A DNA stretch of 44,443 nt from an uncultured Lachnospiraceae bacterium (GTDB taxonomy: Bacteria > Bacillota > Clostridia > Lachnospirales > Lachnospiraceae): contig CAMKQB010000008.1 in assembly GCA_946414825.1 (NCBI GenBank), positions 1 to 44,443 on the forward strand, given 5' to 3'. The notes under the pieces are model-generated. The model was not told the DNA's origin and ran no database searches. It was given only the letters and a program-made list of their open reading frames with translations. Position 1 is the first letter of the stretch; each line of letters begins with the position of its first letter. The translations under genes were made by a program, and so were the position numbers. Of this stretch, positions 33,449 through 42,628 are shown one piece after another.

Positions 33449-33713
33449 TGGCCCCTCACTTATAACAATATGAGTCACAGTACATACTCCTAAAATGATA
33501 ACGAGATTTTTCCTAGATTTAAGGAGCAAGTTTCATTATTTGTAAGCAGCGAGCGCCGCTTGTCTGAGCAAAAATGCCTTCCTAAATCTTATGAAAGGCA
33601 TTTTTGCGAGTTATAGCAAGCTGCATTACAAACTGAAACTTGCGACTATAAATCTGAAAAATCTTAGTGTGTTTTAGAAGTATGTACTGTGATCATATAT
33701 AAGTGAGGGGCCA
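33449..33713. mobile_element. 265-bp near-palindromic element, MITE-like
   Basis: The two ends are perfect inverted repeats of 16 bp (TGGCCCCTCACTTATA, 33449-33464; 33698-33713). Further paired blocks follow inward: TCACAGTACATACT (33475-33488/33679-33692), AGATTTTTC (33504-33512/33656-33664), AGATTTA (33515-33521/33649-33655), GCAAGTTTCA (33526-33535/33634-33643), TTTGTAA (33539-33545/33626-33632) and GCAAAAATGCCTT (33568-33580/33595-33607), with a 14-nt loop. No reading frame is seen. It ends 2 bp from a stop codon. A TAGTAA 6-mer flanks it (33435-33440 and 33717-33722). Confidence 0.65.
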
Positions 33714-33715
33714 TT

Positions 33716-35110
33716 CTAGTAACTGCCAACCTCTAGGAATCTAGGAATATCTTCTGCACAGTCGCCCTTAGTAAAGGAAACATGGATCTTTCCTGTGGCG
33801 TAGTCGACGATTACGGTATGCACATTTCCACTGTTGTGTACGTTGGAAACGATGTACTCATCAACGACTTCCTTTGCCATAAGTCCCTTTGCATCCGCAA
33901 CGGAGAACTTGTCCTTCTCGCTCACCCATTGGTTATATTTTACAAAACGGGTTATATTGAACTCCTCTCCAGTGAACCTGTCCTGATTATCCTTTGTAGC
34001 GAATGTATTCACTATGCAGAGTGCATCTGGTGTATCCCACTCGAGTCCTTCCATGAGTTCTGAGTCTTTAGTTCTGAGAACTGACTTCGCCTTTCCGGTA
34101 GCTGCAACTTCTTTAGTTGCATTCTCACAGCAGAACGCATCCTTTACATCAGTGCATAGAAGATTATTACACCATGTAAAGTCTCCGCTTTCTCCTACTA
34201 AATATTCACCTGCTTCTTTAGCCGTTTCGAAATGTTCAAGAGCATATCTGATTTCAAAGGTGTAACACTTTTTACCTTTGTAAACGAATGGCAGTCCTTC
34301 TTTGGAACCTACATCAAGGATTGCAATCATAACGCCATCGTCATTCACAGCAGTTATTATATCGAGAATTCCGAGAAATCCGATACTTGTTATAGATCCG
34401 TCGCCCTTCTTCATATGAGTTACTGTATGAAGTTCCGTTATCTGGTTTTCACTTCCGGCACTCCATTCAAGATTTCTAATGGATATTCTCTTTCCGCTGA
34501 CGGTTTTTTCTCCTCCAAGAGAAAGTGCACTACAGGCTGTTGGTCTAAGAGCGTCAGGGATGATCTGCATGGTAAGTGCTTCTATATAGCTAAGCTTTCC
34601 GTCTTCTGCATAGCCCTCTTCGCCTTGAGATATAGTCTTGGCAAAGCTTGTAACTTCGTCCTTATATTCCTTAGGCAGTGAATCAACCATTGTTTCTATT
34701 CTTTCTTCAAGGGCTTCCTCATTTATCTTACGTCCATTAAATGCATTCCTTATATTCTCATGAAGATATGGCTCAAAGTTATTCACAAATCCAGGAACAG
34801 CCTCTATGATGGTCTCCGCATAAGCTTTTCCTACTTCGGTTGGTTTACCCTTTTCATAATCCAAAGTAACATCATAATAGGTTGGATACTTCTCGATAAC
34901 GCACAGTCCATCTGCAGAAGAAAAGGTTTCTATAACCTCTTCTATCTCGCTGTCATCTGTGTAAGTCACCTCTTCTTCCACATTCAGAGAGCCAACCTTT
35001 TTCATTCCTTCCGACTGAACTTCCGATACACTATTGCCGCATCCACAGATAGAGAGCAGCATTCCAAGCGTTAAAGAACAGCTTATTATTTTTTTATATA
35101 TTTTATTCAT
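33716..35110 (-). CDS. Secreted lipoprotein of the Ntn-hydrolase (C45/choloylglycine hydrolase-like) type
   Basis: 464 aa. The N-terminal signal carries a lipoprotein-type Cys (LLSICGCG, Cys22 or Cys24). After a helical region of about 165 residues comes an Ntn-hydrolase domain starting at Cys193 (PTACSALSLGG), the candidate nucleophile freed by self-cleavage. Supporting motifs are ISIRNLEW, GFLGILDIITAVNDDGVMIAILDVG and DFTWCNNLLCTD. Such linear-amide hydrolases act on amide bonds of beta-lactams, bile acids or fatty amides; the substrate here is unknown. The start overlaps the permease stop by 8 nt. Its 3' end abuts the 265-bp element. Confidence 0.7.
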   Translation of the reverse strand: MNKIYKKIISCSLTLGMLLSICGCGNSVSEVQSEGMKKVGSLNVEEEVTYTDDSEIEEVIETFSSADGLCVIEKYPTYYDVTLDYEKGKPTEVGKAYAETIIEAVPGFVNNFEPYLHENIRNAFNGRKINEEALEERIETMVDSLPKEYKDEVTSFAKTISQGEEGYAEDGKLSYIEALTMQIIPDALRPTACSALSLGGEKTVSGKRISIRNLEWSAGSENQITELHTVTHMKKGDGSITSIGFLGILDIITAVNDDGVMIAILDVGSKEGLPFVYKGKKCYTFEIRYALEHFETAKEAGEYLVGESGDFTWCNNLLCTDVKDAFCCENATKEVAATGKAKSVLRTKDSELMEGLEWDTPDALCIVNTFATKDNQDRFTGEEFNITRFVKYNQWVSEKDKFSVADAKGLMAKEVVDEYIVSNVHNSGNVHTVIVDYATGKIHVSFTKGDCAEDIPRFLEVGSY

Positions 35111-37574
35111 CTCTGACTCTCCATATCTTTATACTATCAATAGGTTTAAAGGCAAGTACCAAGCTTATTGAAACAAGCATTAGTAGCCCTAGAGGTATAA
35201 CTACCATAAACAGTGCAGTTGGAGATGCAAGTGTAAATTTTCCAACTCCAAGCACTACCATTCCCACTTGGTTAAAGACCGCTTTAGATACTGTGAAGGA
35301 CAGAATAAAACCGAGTATTATCGCACATACGACCAGAATAAGCATTCTGAGATAGTGCCATCCTCTTATGCTGCTCCTATCAACACCAATACTCTTCAGC
35401 ATTGCTATATCAGCTGTTTCTTCCTCAATAAATATCTGCTGATACAGGAAGGTCATTGCAAATATAGTTACTGACATGATAATTGCTATTACCGCAAAGA
35501 GCATATCAAATATTGTTCCATACTCTCTACCAAGATCAAAGTCCAGAACCTGATCAAAGTCCCATATCATTATGTCTTTATTGACACTTCGCATTTTCTC
35601 AATTGTTGCATCATACTCATCGTCAGGTACATCTAAGCTTTCGTTGAAAAGATCCCAGTCATCTATAAAATAGTTTTCATCCGGTTCAGCCATGATAAAT
35701 TCTGGTATTCCACCATTTAGCATTGATTCATAGTAAGCCGTTACAATAAAATCCTTCTTTACATATTTAAGAGAAAAACCGTCATCCTGATATACTCTAT
35801 AAACCAGCGTAACTGTATTACCTAGATTTAAATCCCTTGATTCCTTTAAGCTATGGGATACAGCTACTTCATTTTTCAGCGTAGGAGCCTTGCCACCTTT
35901 TACAAATCTAAGTCTCTCCAGTTCCACATCTTCATTATCAAAATAAAGCTTAATACCAACATCTTCACCTGGCGCTTTCCATGTCGCTTCCTGTGAATCA
36001 ATAATCTGAATATTCAGTGGAACTCCATTCTCGTTATAGTATTTTTCATAATATTCAAATACATTTCTATAACTGCCTTCTTGAGCCACAAGTTTATCTC
36101 TAAGATTATCTTCAGGTCTTATAAACACTTCTCTATCGACGATCATCCAATAATTTTTTCTGAAATCATCACTCACTACGGTTTCCTTCAGCTGGACTAC
36201 TAAGAAAAGCATTGTAACACCTAGAGTGAAGCTTACGATTAGATAAATATATCTTTTAAGTCTTCCTATGATATCCTGAACCGCAAGGAAAAACGGAACT
36301 GAGGAATGTCTGCTCTTATGAAGAAATACTCCCGGAAGCTTCTTAAATCTTTCACCTCTGTTTTCACCATGAATTGTATCCATTACAGATATTTTTCTCA
36401 TTCTTCTTAGCGCAAAGAACGAAAATAATATCATGAGTAAAGTGAATAAAAAGCTCATTAGAATTCCAAGAACAATAAAGACTCCTGTCCTTGGTGTCAG
36501 GGTATTAACTATAAAATGATTAATCATAAATCGAGAGAGTGGTATTCCAAATGCTATTCCCAGAACGCCGCTTAACATGGCGAATGCAATATACTTAACT
36601 ATGAATAGCGATTTATATGCCAGGCTGTCCACACCTATCGCCTTCATGGTTCCAATTTCTTTTTCTTCTCTCTTTATAGTTGCATGAAGACTAAAACGTA
36701 TACTCATAAATATAAGAATAATGAGTGATACTCCCATTATGACCATAAAAATACTGATGATAAAAGTTATCATGGCAGCATTAGAATTCATATTACTTTT
36801 TCCAGTTGTTATATGATCAATATGTCCGTCCAACTTATTGGTATCATTTAGTTTGTTTATATCTACCATAAGGTCATAACCCCATCTCTGGAGTTCAGAC
36901 ATAGATGAAAACCCTTTTTTAAGTCTAACCTCATATAGATCGCTTAGACTATTAAATTCTTTCACAAGTTCCGTATAGTCCTCGTCGGAAAAAACAATCT
37001 TATGGAAAAAGTTTGAACTTGGATCCTTATAGATATGAGACACTGTAAACTCGTATGTATTTCCCATATCAGTGGTGATTCTTATCTTACTTCCAATTTT
37101 CGTTTTTGCATTATTTGCAAGATACTGTGGAATCGCCACGCACCCATTTTCTACCTTAAGCACTTCATCATTCATGTCAAAAGGGATATTCTGATCATTG
37201 CTCACTGTAGTTAAATAAGCTGAGTCCTCATATAGATTAGTGACTGTTCTTCTGTCTACTCCTTCAAAATCAAGCCGTTCTGTTAATATTACTGGGCGCT
37301 CTGAAATCTTAACTTCGCCTATTTCCGGATATTTTTTCAGCGTCCTATTTATTATGGCTCTCTGACCTTCTTTATCGGAGATACTTGTATTAACTGTAAA
37401 CATGATGTCTGCTGTTTTACACCTCTCGTAGGTTTCTTCTGTGCCTATAAAGAAGGTGTAAATGAAACCCGCACTCGTAACAAGGAGTGTCGCTGCTATG
37501 ATCATGAATATACATAGCACTATATTTAAACCGACCTTATCGCGGAGGTCTTTTTTTAACATTCGTAGGTACAT
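35103..37574 (-). CDS. FtsX-family ABC permease (large, two FtsX domains)
   Basis: An 823-aa permease. TM1 (about 15-37) is followed by an extracellular MacB-like domain (about 40-260) and a first FtsX triad (about 265-390). A helix near 435-455, a second extracellular domain, and a second triad near 690-815 complete it. The motif TMKAIGVDSLAYKSLFIVKY and its counterpart MLKSIGVDRSSIRGWHYLR are the FtsX cytoplasmic couplers. It works with the ATPase just upstream. Proteins of this class export peptides or sense antimicrobial peptides; the neighbouring two-component system supports the latter, as an inference. Confidence 0.9.
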   Translation of the reverse strand: MYLRMLKKDLRDKVGLNIVLCIFMIIAATLLVTSAGFIYTFFIGTEETYERCKTADIMFTVNTSISDKEGQRAIINRTLKKYPEIGEVKISERPVILTERLDFEGVDRRTVTNLYEDSAYLTTVSNDQNIPFDMNDEVLKVENGCVAIPQYLANNAKTKIGSKIRITTDMGNTYEFTVSHIYKDPSSNFFHKIVFSDEDYTELVKEFNSLSDLYEVRLKKGFSSMSELQRWGYDLMVDINKLNDTNKLDGHIDHITTGKSNMNSNAAMITFIISIFMVIMGVSLIILIFMSIRFSLHATIKREEKEIGTMKAIGVDSLAYKSLFIVKYIAFAMLSGVLGIAFGIPLSRFMINHFIVNTLTPRTGVFIVLGILMSFLFTLLMILFSFFALRRMRKISVMDTIHGENRGERFKKLPGVFLHKSRHSSVPFFLAVQDIIGRLKRYIYLIVSFTLGVTMLFLVVQLKETVVSDDFRKNYWMIVDREVFIRPEDNLRDKLVAQEGSYRNVFEYYEKYYNENGVPLNIQIIDSQEATWKAPGEDVGIKLYFDNEDVELERLRFVKGGKAPTLKNEVAVSHSLKESRDLNLGNTVTLVYRVYQDDGFSLKYVKKDFIVTAYYESMLNGGIPEFIMAEPDENYFIDDWDLFNESLDVPDDEYDATIEKMRSVNKDIMIWDFDQVLDFDLGREYGTIFDMLFAVIAIIMSVTIFAMTFLYQQIFIEEETADIAMLKSIGVDRSSIRGWHYLRMLILVVCAIILGFILSFTVSKAVFNQVGMVVLGVGKFTLASPTALFMVVIPLGLLMLVSISLVLAFKPIDSIKIWRVRDE

Positions 37575-37580
37575 TTTCTT

Positions 37581-38339
37581 TTACCACCCCAACTCATCCA
37601 ACCATTTTCTTACTTTCTTCTCGCGGAGCGAAAGCTCACCTTCCATTTTGCCGAGGACAAGCTCGCCTCTGATGTCTCCATCCACCAGGTAAAGAATTCT
37701 ATCTGAACTAGCCGCTACCTTTTCACTATGTGTAACCATAAGAACTGTTGTTCCGGCCTTATTGGCATTCACTAATTCGTTCATTACTTCTAGTGAGGCT
37801 TTGGAATTAAGTGCTCCTGTAGGTTCGTCTGCGAAAACTACCTTAGGGCTATTGATAAGGGCTCTAGCAAGGCAGGCACGTTGCAGCTGTCCACCGGATA
37901 CTTCTGTAATTTCGCGCTTTGCCGTTTCCATTATTCCAAGTCTTCTCATAAGATCTTCGGCATCCTTATTTACTTCTTCCCTAGTTTTTTCTTTAGCCTG
38001 ATATCCAGGAAGAACGATATTATCCATTATGCAGAGCTTCTTCATCATATACATCTGCTGGAAGATAAATCCCATCTTACGAAGTCTAAGCTTTGTTAGA
38101 GCTTTATCACTCATCTCTGATATATCCGCCCCATCGAAGATGACATTTCCTGCGGTCATATCGTCCATACCACTGATGGTATAAAGGAGGGTTGATTTAC
38201 CAGAACCACTCGGTCCCATGATGGAAACAAATTCTCCTTCTTCAATTGTAAGGTTGATATTCTGCAGGACATTATTGCTATATCCATCCACTATATATGT
38301 CTTGCATAGATCCGTTGCTTTTAATACTGCATCTGCCAT
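37581..38339 (-). CDS. ABC ATPase of the FtsX exporter
   Basis: 252 aa, MacB/LolD type. Walker A is GPSGSGKSTLL (about residue 38), the signature is VSGGQLQRACLARAL and Walker B is VVFADEPTGALNS. The start at 38339 has AAGGAG 7 nt upstream; an in-frame ATG at 38384 has no such site. It is separated by 6 nt from the permease gene and probably heads the operon ATPase-permease-lipoprotein-(element)-response regulator-kinase. Confidence 0.92.
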   Translation of the reverse strand: MADAVLKATDLCKTYIVDGYSNNVLQNINLTIEEGEFVSIMGPSGSGKSTLLYTISGMDDMTAGNVIFDGADISEMSDKALTKLRLRKMGFIFQQMYMMKKLCIMDNIVLPGYQAKEKTREEVNKDAEDLMRRLGIMETAKREITEVSGGQLQRACLARALINSPKVVFADEPTGALNSKASLEVMNELVNANKAGTTVLMVTHSEKVAASSDRILYLVDGDIRGELVLGKMEGELSLREKKVRKWLDELGW

Positions 38340-38433
38340 TTTTTTCTCCTTTACCAGCTTTCTGAAATCAAGATAACATTTCAATTCTTAAAAAATCTTT
38401 AATAATTAATAATTTTTCAAAAAATATTAAATC

Positions 38434-38463
38434 AAAAAGGAAGCCCTCCTAAAAGAGCTTCCT
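38434..38463 (-). terminator. Rho-independent terminator downstream of the acyltransferase
   Basis: AGGAAGC (38438-38444) and GCTTCCT (38457-38463) form a 7-bp stem on the minus strand, followed by TTTTT (38438-38434). It lies between the acyltransferase/small-ORF end and the ABC ATPase gene. Confidence 0.7.
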
Positions 38464-38507
38464 CTCTACGCCTAAGCTAGCTTAATATTTAAAATGATTC
38501 TATCAAC

Positions 38508-38672
38508 TCATCTATTTTTTTTAGATATGATTCCAGGGTTAGTATAAATGACATATGGATTTCCATTAATAATTGTAACTGTCTGTTTGTCGGTGTTAGT
38601 TATCATTTTATTATAATACGCATTCTTTTGCTCATTTAACTGAGCTTCCTGATTATAGTTTCTTATATACAT
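38508..38672 (-). CDS. Possible small translationally coupled ORF (54 aa)
   Basis: A reading frame begins with ATG at 38672, overlapping the last 10 bp of the acyltransferase gene, and encodes MYIRNYNQEAQLNEQKNAYY... ending in KKNR. It is hydrophilic and has no recognisable domain. The AGAGG-like site is only 2 nt from the ATG. It could instead be a C-terminal extension lost by a frameshift in the acyltransferase. Low confidence. Confidence 0.25.
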   Translation of the reverse strand: MYIRNYNQEAQLNEQKNAYYNKMITNTDKQTVTIINGNPYVIYTNPGIISKKNR

Positions 38673-39715
38673 TTCCTCTCGAACATGGGCTTCGTTTCGT
38701 AAAGGTGGATGATAAGATCCACCTCTAGCTTCAAGATAAATGCTGCTGCCGTCGCAAGCACAAATACCACAAGCACATAAACTGGAACATTCTTTATATA
38801 GCAAACAGGTGGTGTCGTATCATCTATAAAATGATGACCGAAGAGCTGAACAAAGAGTCCATGTATGAGGTAGAACTCGAGGGTCATCTTTCCGTAGAAC
38901 CCTAGCACCAAGCCGCCTATGCGCTGAACTGGGGACATCTCTTTACCCGACGCCAGAATATAAATAGCTAGACTAAAGGCTGCGCCAGCAATTATTTGAA
39001 GCAGAACTATTATAAGATTTACGATACCATAGTTCTTTATTCCAAGCGCAGGATAGAATCCTGGCAGATTTTCAGACAGGATAAATGTAACTACGAAAAT
39101 GATAACGGGAACAATTATTCGAACCAGCTTCTCTTTAATGGTGAGATTTGGTATTGCACCTTCTCCTTCACCCTTAGCCTCTTCGCGGTCTGCCATAATA
39201 ATACCGAGCAGGAATACTGGAGGAGTGTTGTACCACCAGTTGCCGCTTATAAGGATGTAGCAGATAATGCTATATATCAGAATCCAAACTGCCATTAATA
39301 TATGAGAAAACCTATTTTCTTTTCTATAAATAAAGAAGAAGCCGAAATACATAACTATAATGGCATAGACAAACCAAGAATAAGGATTTATTGGCAGATA
39401 AACCGAACCATATAAATGTCTAACAATTAGATATATGATATTCGTGATCACGAATATCATAAGAATCCTATTGGTTCTTCTTACAAGAAATCCCTTAAAG
39501 TAGTCCTCATCATCCTTCATTCTTTTTCTTAGTCCATAACCGGAACAAAAGAAGAAGAACGATACCAAGAGATATCCTATAGGCACAAAAGGCTCCAGCC
39601 CGTGTTGTCTTACGCTGGCTGGAACCCAAGAAGCTGACACCTTCTGCCCAAGATGGTGCATCATAATAAGAATGGCAAATAAGCCAAGTATGTTTTTTGA
39701 TCTTGCTTTACTCAT
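38663..39715 (-). CDS. Acyltransferase-3 family membrane protein (OafA/WecH-like)
   Basis: A 350-aa multi-pass protein with about ten hydrophobic segments. The start MSKARSKNILGLFAILIMMHHLGQKV contains the catalytic MHH of the family, followed by a FFFFCSGYGLRKRM motif. Proteins of this class transfer acetyl or other acyl groups to sugars at the membrane. AGGGGG lies 4-5 nt before the ATG. It is downstream of cca on the same strand, 41 bp apart. The substrate cannot be read from the sequence. Confidence 0.85.
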   Translation of the reverse strand: MSKARSKNILGLFAILIMMHHLGQKVSASWVPASVRQHGLEPFVPIGYLLVSFFFFCSGYGLRKRMKDDEDYFKGFLVRRTNRILMIFVITNIIYLIVRHLYGSVYLPINPYSWFVYAIIVMYFGFFFIYRKENRFSHILMAVWILIYSIICYILISGNWWYNTPPVFLLGIIMADREEAKGEGEGAIPNLTIKEKLVRIIVPVIIFVVTFILSENLPGFYPALGIKNYGIVNLIIVLLQIIAGAAFSLAIYILASGKEMSPVQRIGGLVLGFYGKMTLEFYLIHGLFVQLFGHHFIDDTTPPVCYIKNVPVYVLVVFVLATAAAFILKLEVDLIIHLYETKPMFERKCI

Positions 39716-39756
39716 ATAACCCCCTAAAGCATTTACTACTATTAACCTTTAACCTT

Positions 39757-41088
39757 TTATAAACCTTTTATTATATCTTCGAGCTTACTCTTTTCATTAA
39801 GTGTAGGCTCTTCGAGTACTCTTTCAAGAAGGTAGGATAGCGTTTCTCCAACCTTCGGCCCCTTTGGAATACCCAAATCCATTATATCCTTTCCATTAAC
39901 GGCCAGGTCTTTTATAGATAAAGCATTTCCTTCTTCCATTATCTCGTCATGAAACCTTGTGATATTACTCAGAACCTCCTGACGCTCCGCCAGACGGTAA
40001 TCACTCTGCCCCTTCATATCAGCTCTTTTAATATCTAAAAACTCATCAAAATACTGCTCCCCCATTGAGCTAAGCATTTTGCGAACTGACTTCTTAGTTA
40101 TAACTCCTGAGATACCATAATCATGCCATCTGACAATCTTCTTAACATCGCGAATGGTATCATTATCCATTCTAAGTCTCTTTAGAATCTTAGTGGACAA
40201 TTCCTCACTTACCATAGCGTGACCCTTGAAATGATCCACTCCATTATCGTCTGTAGTCTTGCACTGTGGCTTACCTATATCATGAAGGAGCGCCGCATAA
40301 CGCATAACCTTAGTAGGTGAAACATTTTTAATCACTTCCACAGTATGTCTTCCCACGTCATACATATGATATGGTGAATTCTGTTCTGTCTCCATCATCC
40401 TGTCGAATTCAGGAAGTACAATACTGGTTATCCCCAGCTCATACATATCCAGAACCTTCTCCGGATGATCTGATATGAGCAGCTTGGTGAGTTCTGTTTC
40501 TATTCTCTCCGCACTTACCTGTGTAAGCTCCGGTGCATGCTTTGCAGCCGCTTCTCTCGTAGCAGGATCAACGTTGAAACCAAGCTGTGCCGCGAAGCGA
40601 ACCGCTCTCATGATTCTAAGAGCATCCTCATCGAATCTGTCATCAGGATTTCCGACACACCTGATCACTCCATTTTCCAGATCCTCTATACCGCCATATA
40701 GATCCACTATTCCGTTTTCATCATTATAAGCCATGGCGTTAATTGTGAAGTCTCGTCTCAGCAGGTCCTCTGACAGCTCCCCTGTAAATGTCACCTCATC
40801 AGGTCTTCTATGGTCAGTATATTCTCCATCTATTCTATAGGTGGTCACCTCGTAGCCCTGATCCTTTAGGAGCACCGTTACGGTGCCGTGCTGGAGTCCG
40901 GTATCCACCGTGCGACGGAATATATTTTTCACCTCAAAAGGAGTAGCGGATGTAGTAATGTCCCAGTCATTAGGTGTTCTTCCTAGTATACTGTCCCTTA
41001 CACATCCACCAACTGCATAGGCCTCGAAGCCTCCCTTATTCAGTTCTCCTATTATAAACCTCACATCCTGAGGCATTTCAATCATCAT
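39757..41088 (-). CDS. cca: CCA tRNA nucleotidyltransferase
   Basis: A class II nucleotidyltransferase of 443 aa that adds or repairs the 3' CCA of tRNAs. Motifs are GGCVRDSILGRTPNDWDITT (catalytic Asp pair), RRDFTINAMAYN and ALRIMRAVRFAAQLGF. An HD domain follows near residue 260 (LLHDIGKPQ). It overlaps the upstream gene by 4 nt (ATGA). The three tRNAs in the window lack encoded CCA, so this activity is needed. Confidence 0.95.
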   Translation of the reverse strand: MMIEMPQDVRFIIGELNKGGFEAYAVGGCVRDSILGRTPNDWDITTSATPFEVKNIFRRTVDTGLQHGTVTVLLKDQGYEVTTYRIDGEYTDHRRPDEVTFTGELSEDLLRRDFTINAMAYNDENGIVDLYGGIEDLENGVIRCVGNPDDRFDEDALRIMRAVRFAAQLGFNVDPATREAAAKHAPELTQVSAERIETELTKLLISDHPEKVLDMYELGITSIVLPEFDRMMETEQNSPYHMYDVGRHTVEVIKNVSPTKVMRYAALLHDIGKPQCKTTDDNGVDHFKGHAMVSEELSTKILKRLRMDNDTIRDVKKIVRWHDYGISGVITKKSVRKMLSSMGEQYFDEFLDIKRADMKGQSDYRLAERQEVLSNITRFHDEIMEEGNALSIKDLAVNGKDIMDLGIPKGPKVGETLSYLLERVLEEPTLNEKSKLEDIIKGL

Positions 41089-41462
41089 TTTTTATTCTGT
41101 CCCCAATAATTATTCTTAGGTACTTCCTTATCAATCCTCTGTATCACTATTCCGCCAAGAATGTATCCCAGTATTTTCTCTACATTCTCTTTATTTTTTC
41201 CCATATCAAAAAGCTGCGTAGGCATAGCACATTCAGACTTGATTTCAACCATAGTCTGCTGCTCATTATATGGATACATATGGAGATCTATCTTTTCTCC
41301 CCAGGAGGCGAAGTTTAAATCTGCAGACATCATGAAGCTAACTCCTCCTCTTCCATCTGCCATTTCACCCTTAATTGTAAAGCCCTGAATCGCTCTGGCT
41401 CTTTGTACCAGTGTCATCAGTTGTGCTGTGGCAAGTACTTTATCCGTATATTTAGCTGCCAT
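41085..41462 (-). CDS. Conserved small protein, unknown function
   Basis: A 125-aa soluble protein (MAAKYTDKVLATAQLMTLVQRARAIQGFTIKGEM...). There are no membrane segments and no signal peptide. The middle has an alternating strand/helix pattern (MMSADLNFASWGEKIDLHMYPYNEQQTMVEIKSEC) and may be an alpha+beta fold. The start at 41462 has GGAGG 5 nt upstream, better than the TTG at 41474. Its stop overlaps the cca start, so the two are coupled. I do not recognise the family. Confidence 0.75.
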   Translation of the reverse strand: MAAKYTDKVLATAQLMTLVQRARAIQGFTIKGEMADGRGGVSFMMSADLNFASWGEKIDLHMYPYNEQQTMVEIKSECAMPTQLFDMGKNKENVEKILGYILGGIVIQRIDKEVPKNNYWGQNKK

Positions 41463-41508
41463 ATTTTCCTCCAAATAATAAAAATATCAGCACTATTCTA
41501 ACACAAAA

Positions 41509-42618
41509 CTACTCATTTGTTATAATAATCTTTCCATCAACTATATCTATCTTAACCCGGTTACTGTCTATTCCTGCCGCTTCTCTCATTTCCGCTGATA
41601 ATCTGACTCGGCCAGCCTTGTCCAGGATAGAGAACTCTTCATGAGAATCATCACTAGATGAAGCAACTCCTGTTCCGGCTGTTGCATTATATTCTGGTTC
41701 CACATTTGTACCCTCCTTAAGCAGGGCTTCTCCGGCCTCTATCTTCTTTCTATATTCTTCCTTGAGGATACGCTCTGAACTGATCTTTCCATCAGAAATC
41801 ATAACCACTCTATCAACCCGGTCTGCCAGACTGATATCATGCGTAACTATAATAATGGTAACTCCAAGGGATCTATTAATCTCGCGGAAGAGATCCTGAA
41901 GCATGATGGAAGTCTTTCTATCTACCGCTCCAGTAGGCTCATCCATAAGCAGGAGCTCAGGTTCATTCACAAGCGCTGTTGCTATAGCAACTCTCTGCTG
42001 CTCACCACCGGACAGCTGAGTAGGGAAATTTTTTTCCTTATGTGCAAGTCCAACTGCTTCGAGCATTTTCATCGCTCTTTCATGCTTTTCCTTCTTGCTC
42101 ATATCTGAGAAGAGCAGTGGCATTTCAACATTTTCAACAACCGTGAGATAATTCAGCAGATTATCTGCATTCTTCTGCCATACAAAACCGATATGATCAT
42201 TTCTGAACTTGGCCAGCTCCTTCTCACTCAGCTCTGCGATATTTACTCCATCATATGCCACAAAGCCGGCACTTGGCTTATCGAGTGCGCCAAGCATATT
42301 AAGAAGAGTGGACTTACCACTTCCTGATTTACCAATAATGGCTGTGAGCTCTCCACGCTGAATCTCCAGATCCAGTCCCTGAAGCGCCATAACCTCTATA
42401 CCCTCTGATTTAAATATACGAACCAGACTGTCGCACTTGATATAAGGGACAGATTCTTCCTCTGAGTCTTCCAGCTTGCCGGAGACTTCTTCACTGTCAG
42501 TTTCGATGTTCATATCAGCCCTTTCATCTTCGTGAGAACTAGCATCTGACTCTACTCCTGCCTCTATCTTCTCCTCTACACTCGGCTCTTCTTTAGTTTT
42601 CTTCTTAAATATACTCAT
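41509..42618 (-). CDS. ABC exporter ATPase fused to an AbrB-like C-terminal domain
   Basis: 369 aa. The first 55 residues are an acidic, probably disordered extension. The ATPase core is MacB-like: Walker A IGKSGSGKSTLL (95-106), signature TQLSGGEQQRVAIATAL and Walker B LLLMDEPTGAVDR. After a linker, residues 329-369 read FSILDKAGRVRLSAEMREAAG then DSNRVKIDIVDGKIIITNE, which match a SpoVT/AbrB swapped-hairpin domain. That domain usually binds DNA or dimerises. It is the second ATPase behind the FtsX permease gene at 43331. Confidence 0.85.
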   Translation of the reverse strand: MSIFKKKTKEEPSVEEKIEAGVESDASSHEDERADMNIETDSEEVSGKLEDSEEESVPYIKCDSLVRIFKSEGIEVMALQGLDLEIQRGELTAIIGKSGSGKSTLLNMLGALDKPSAGFVAYDGVNIAELSEKELAKFRNDHIGFVWQKNADNLLNYLTVVENVEMPLLFSDMSKKEKHERAMKMLEAVGLAHKEKNFPTQLSGGEQQRVAIATALVNEPELLLMDEPTGAVDRKTSIMLQDLFREINRSLGVTIIIVTHDISLADRVDRVVMISDGKISSERILKEEYRKKIEAGEALLKEGTNVEPEYNATAGTGVASSSDDSHEEFSILDKAGRVRLSAEMREAAGIDSNRVKIDIVDGKIIITNE

Positions 42619-42628
42619 AGTTTTCCTT

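Noticed and set aside
33449-33713. Retron (msr/msd) or simple terminator
   Set aside because: No reverse transcriptase gene is near, and the arms are far longer than a terminator and lack a T-run after the central stem.
37881-38099. Plus-strand frame inside the ABC ATPase gene
   Set aside because: Antisense of a clear Walker/signature-containing ATPase; no independent support.
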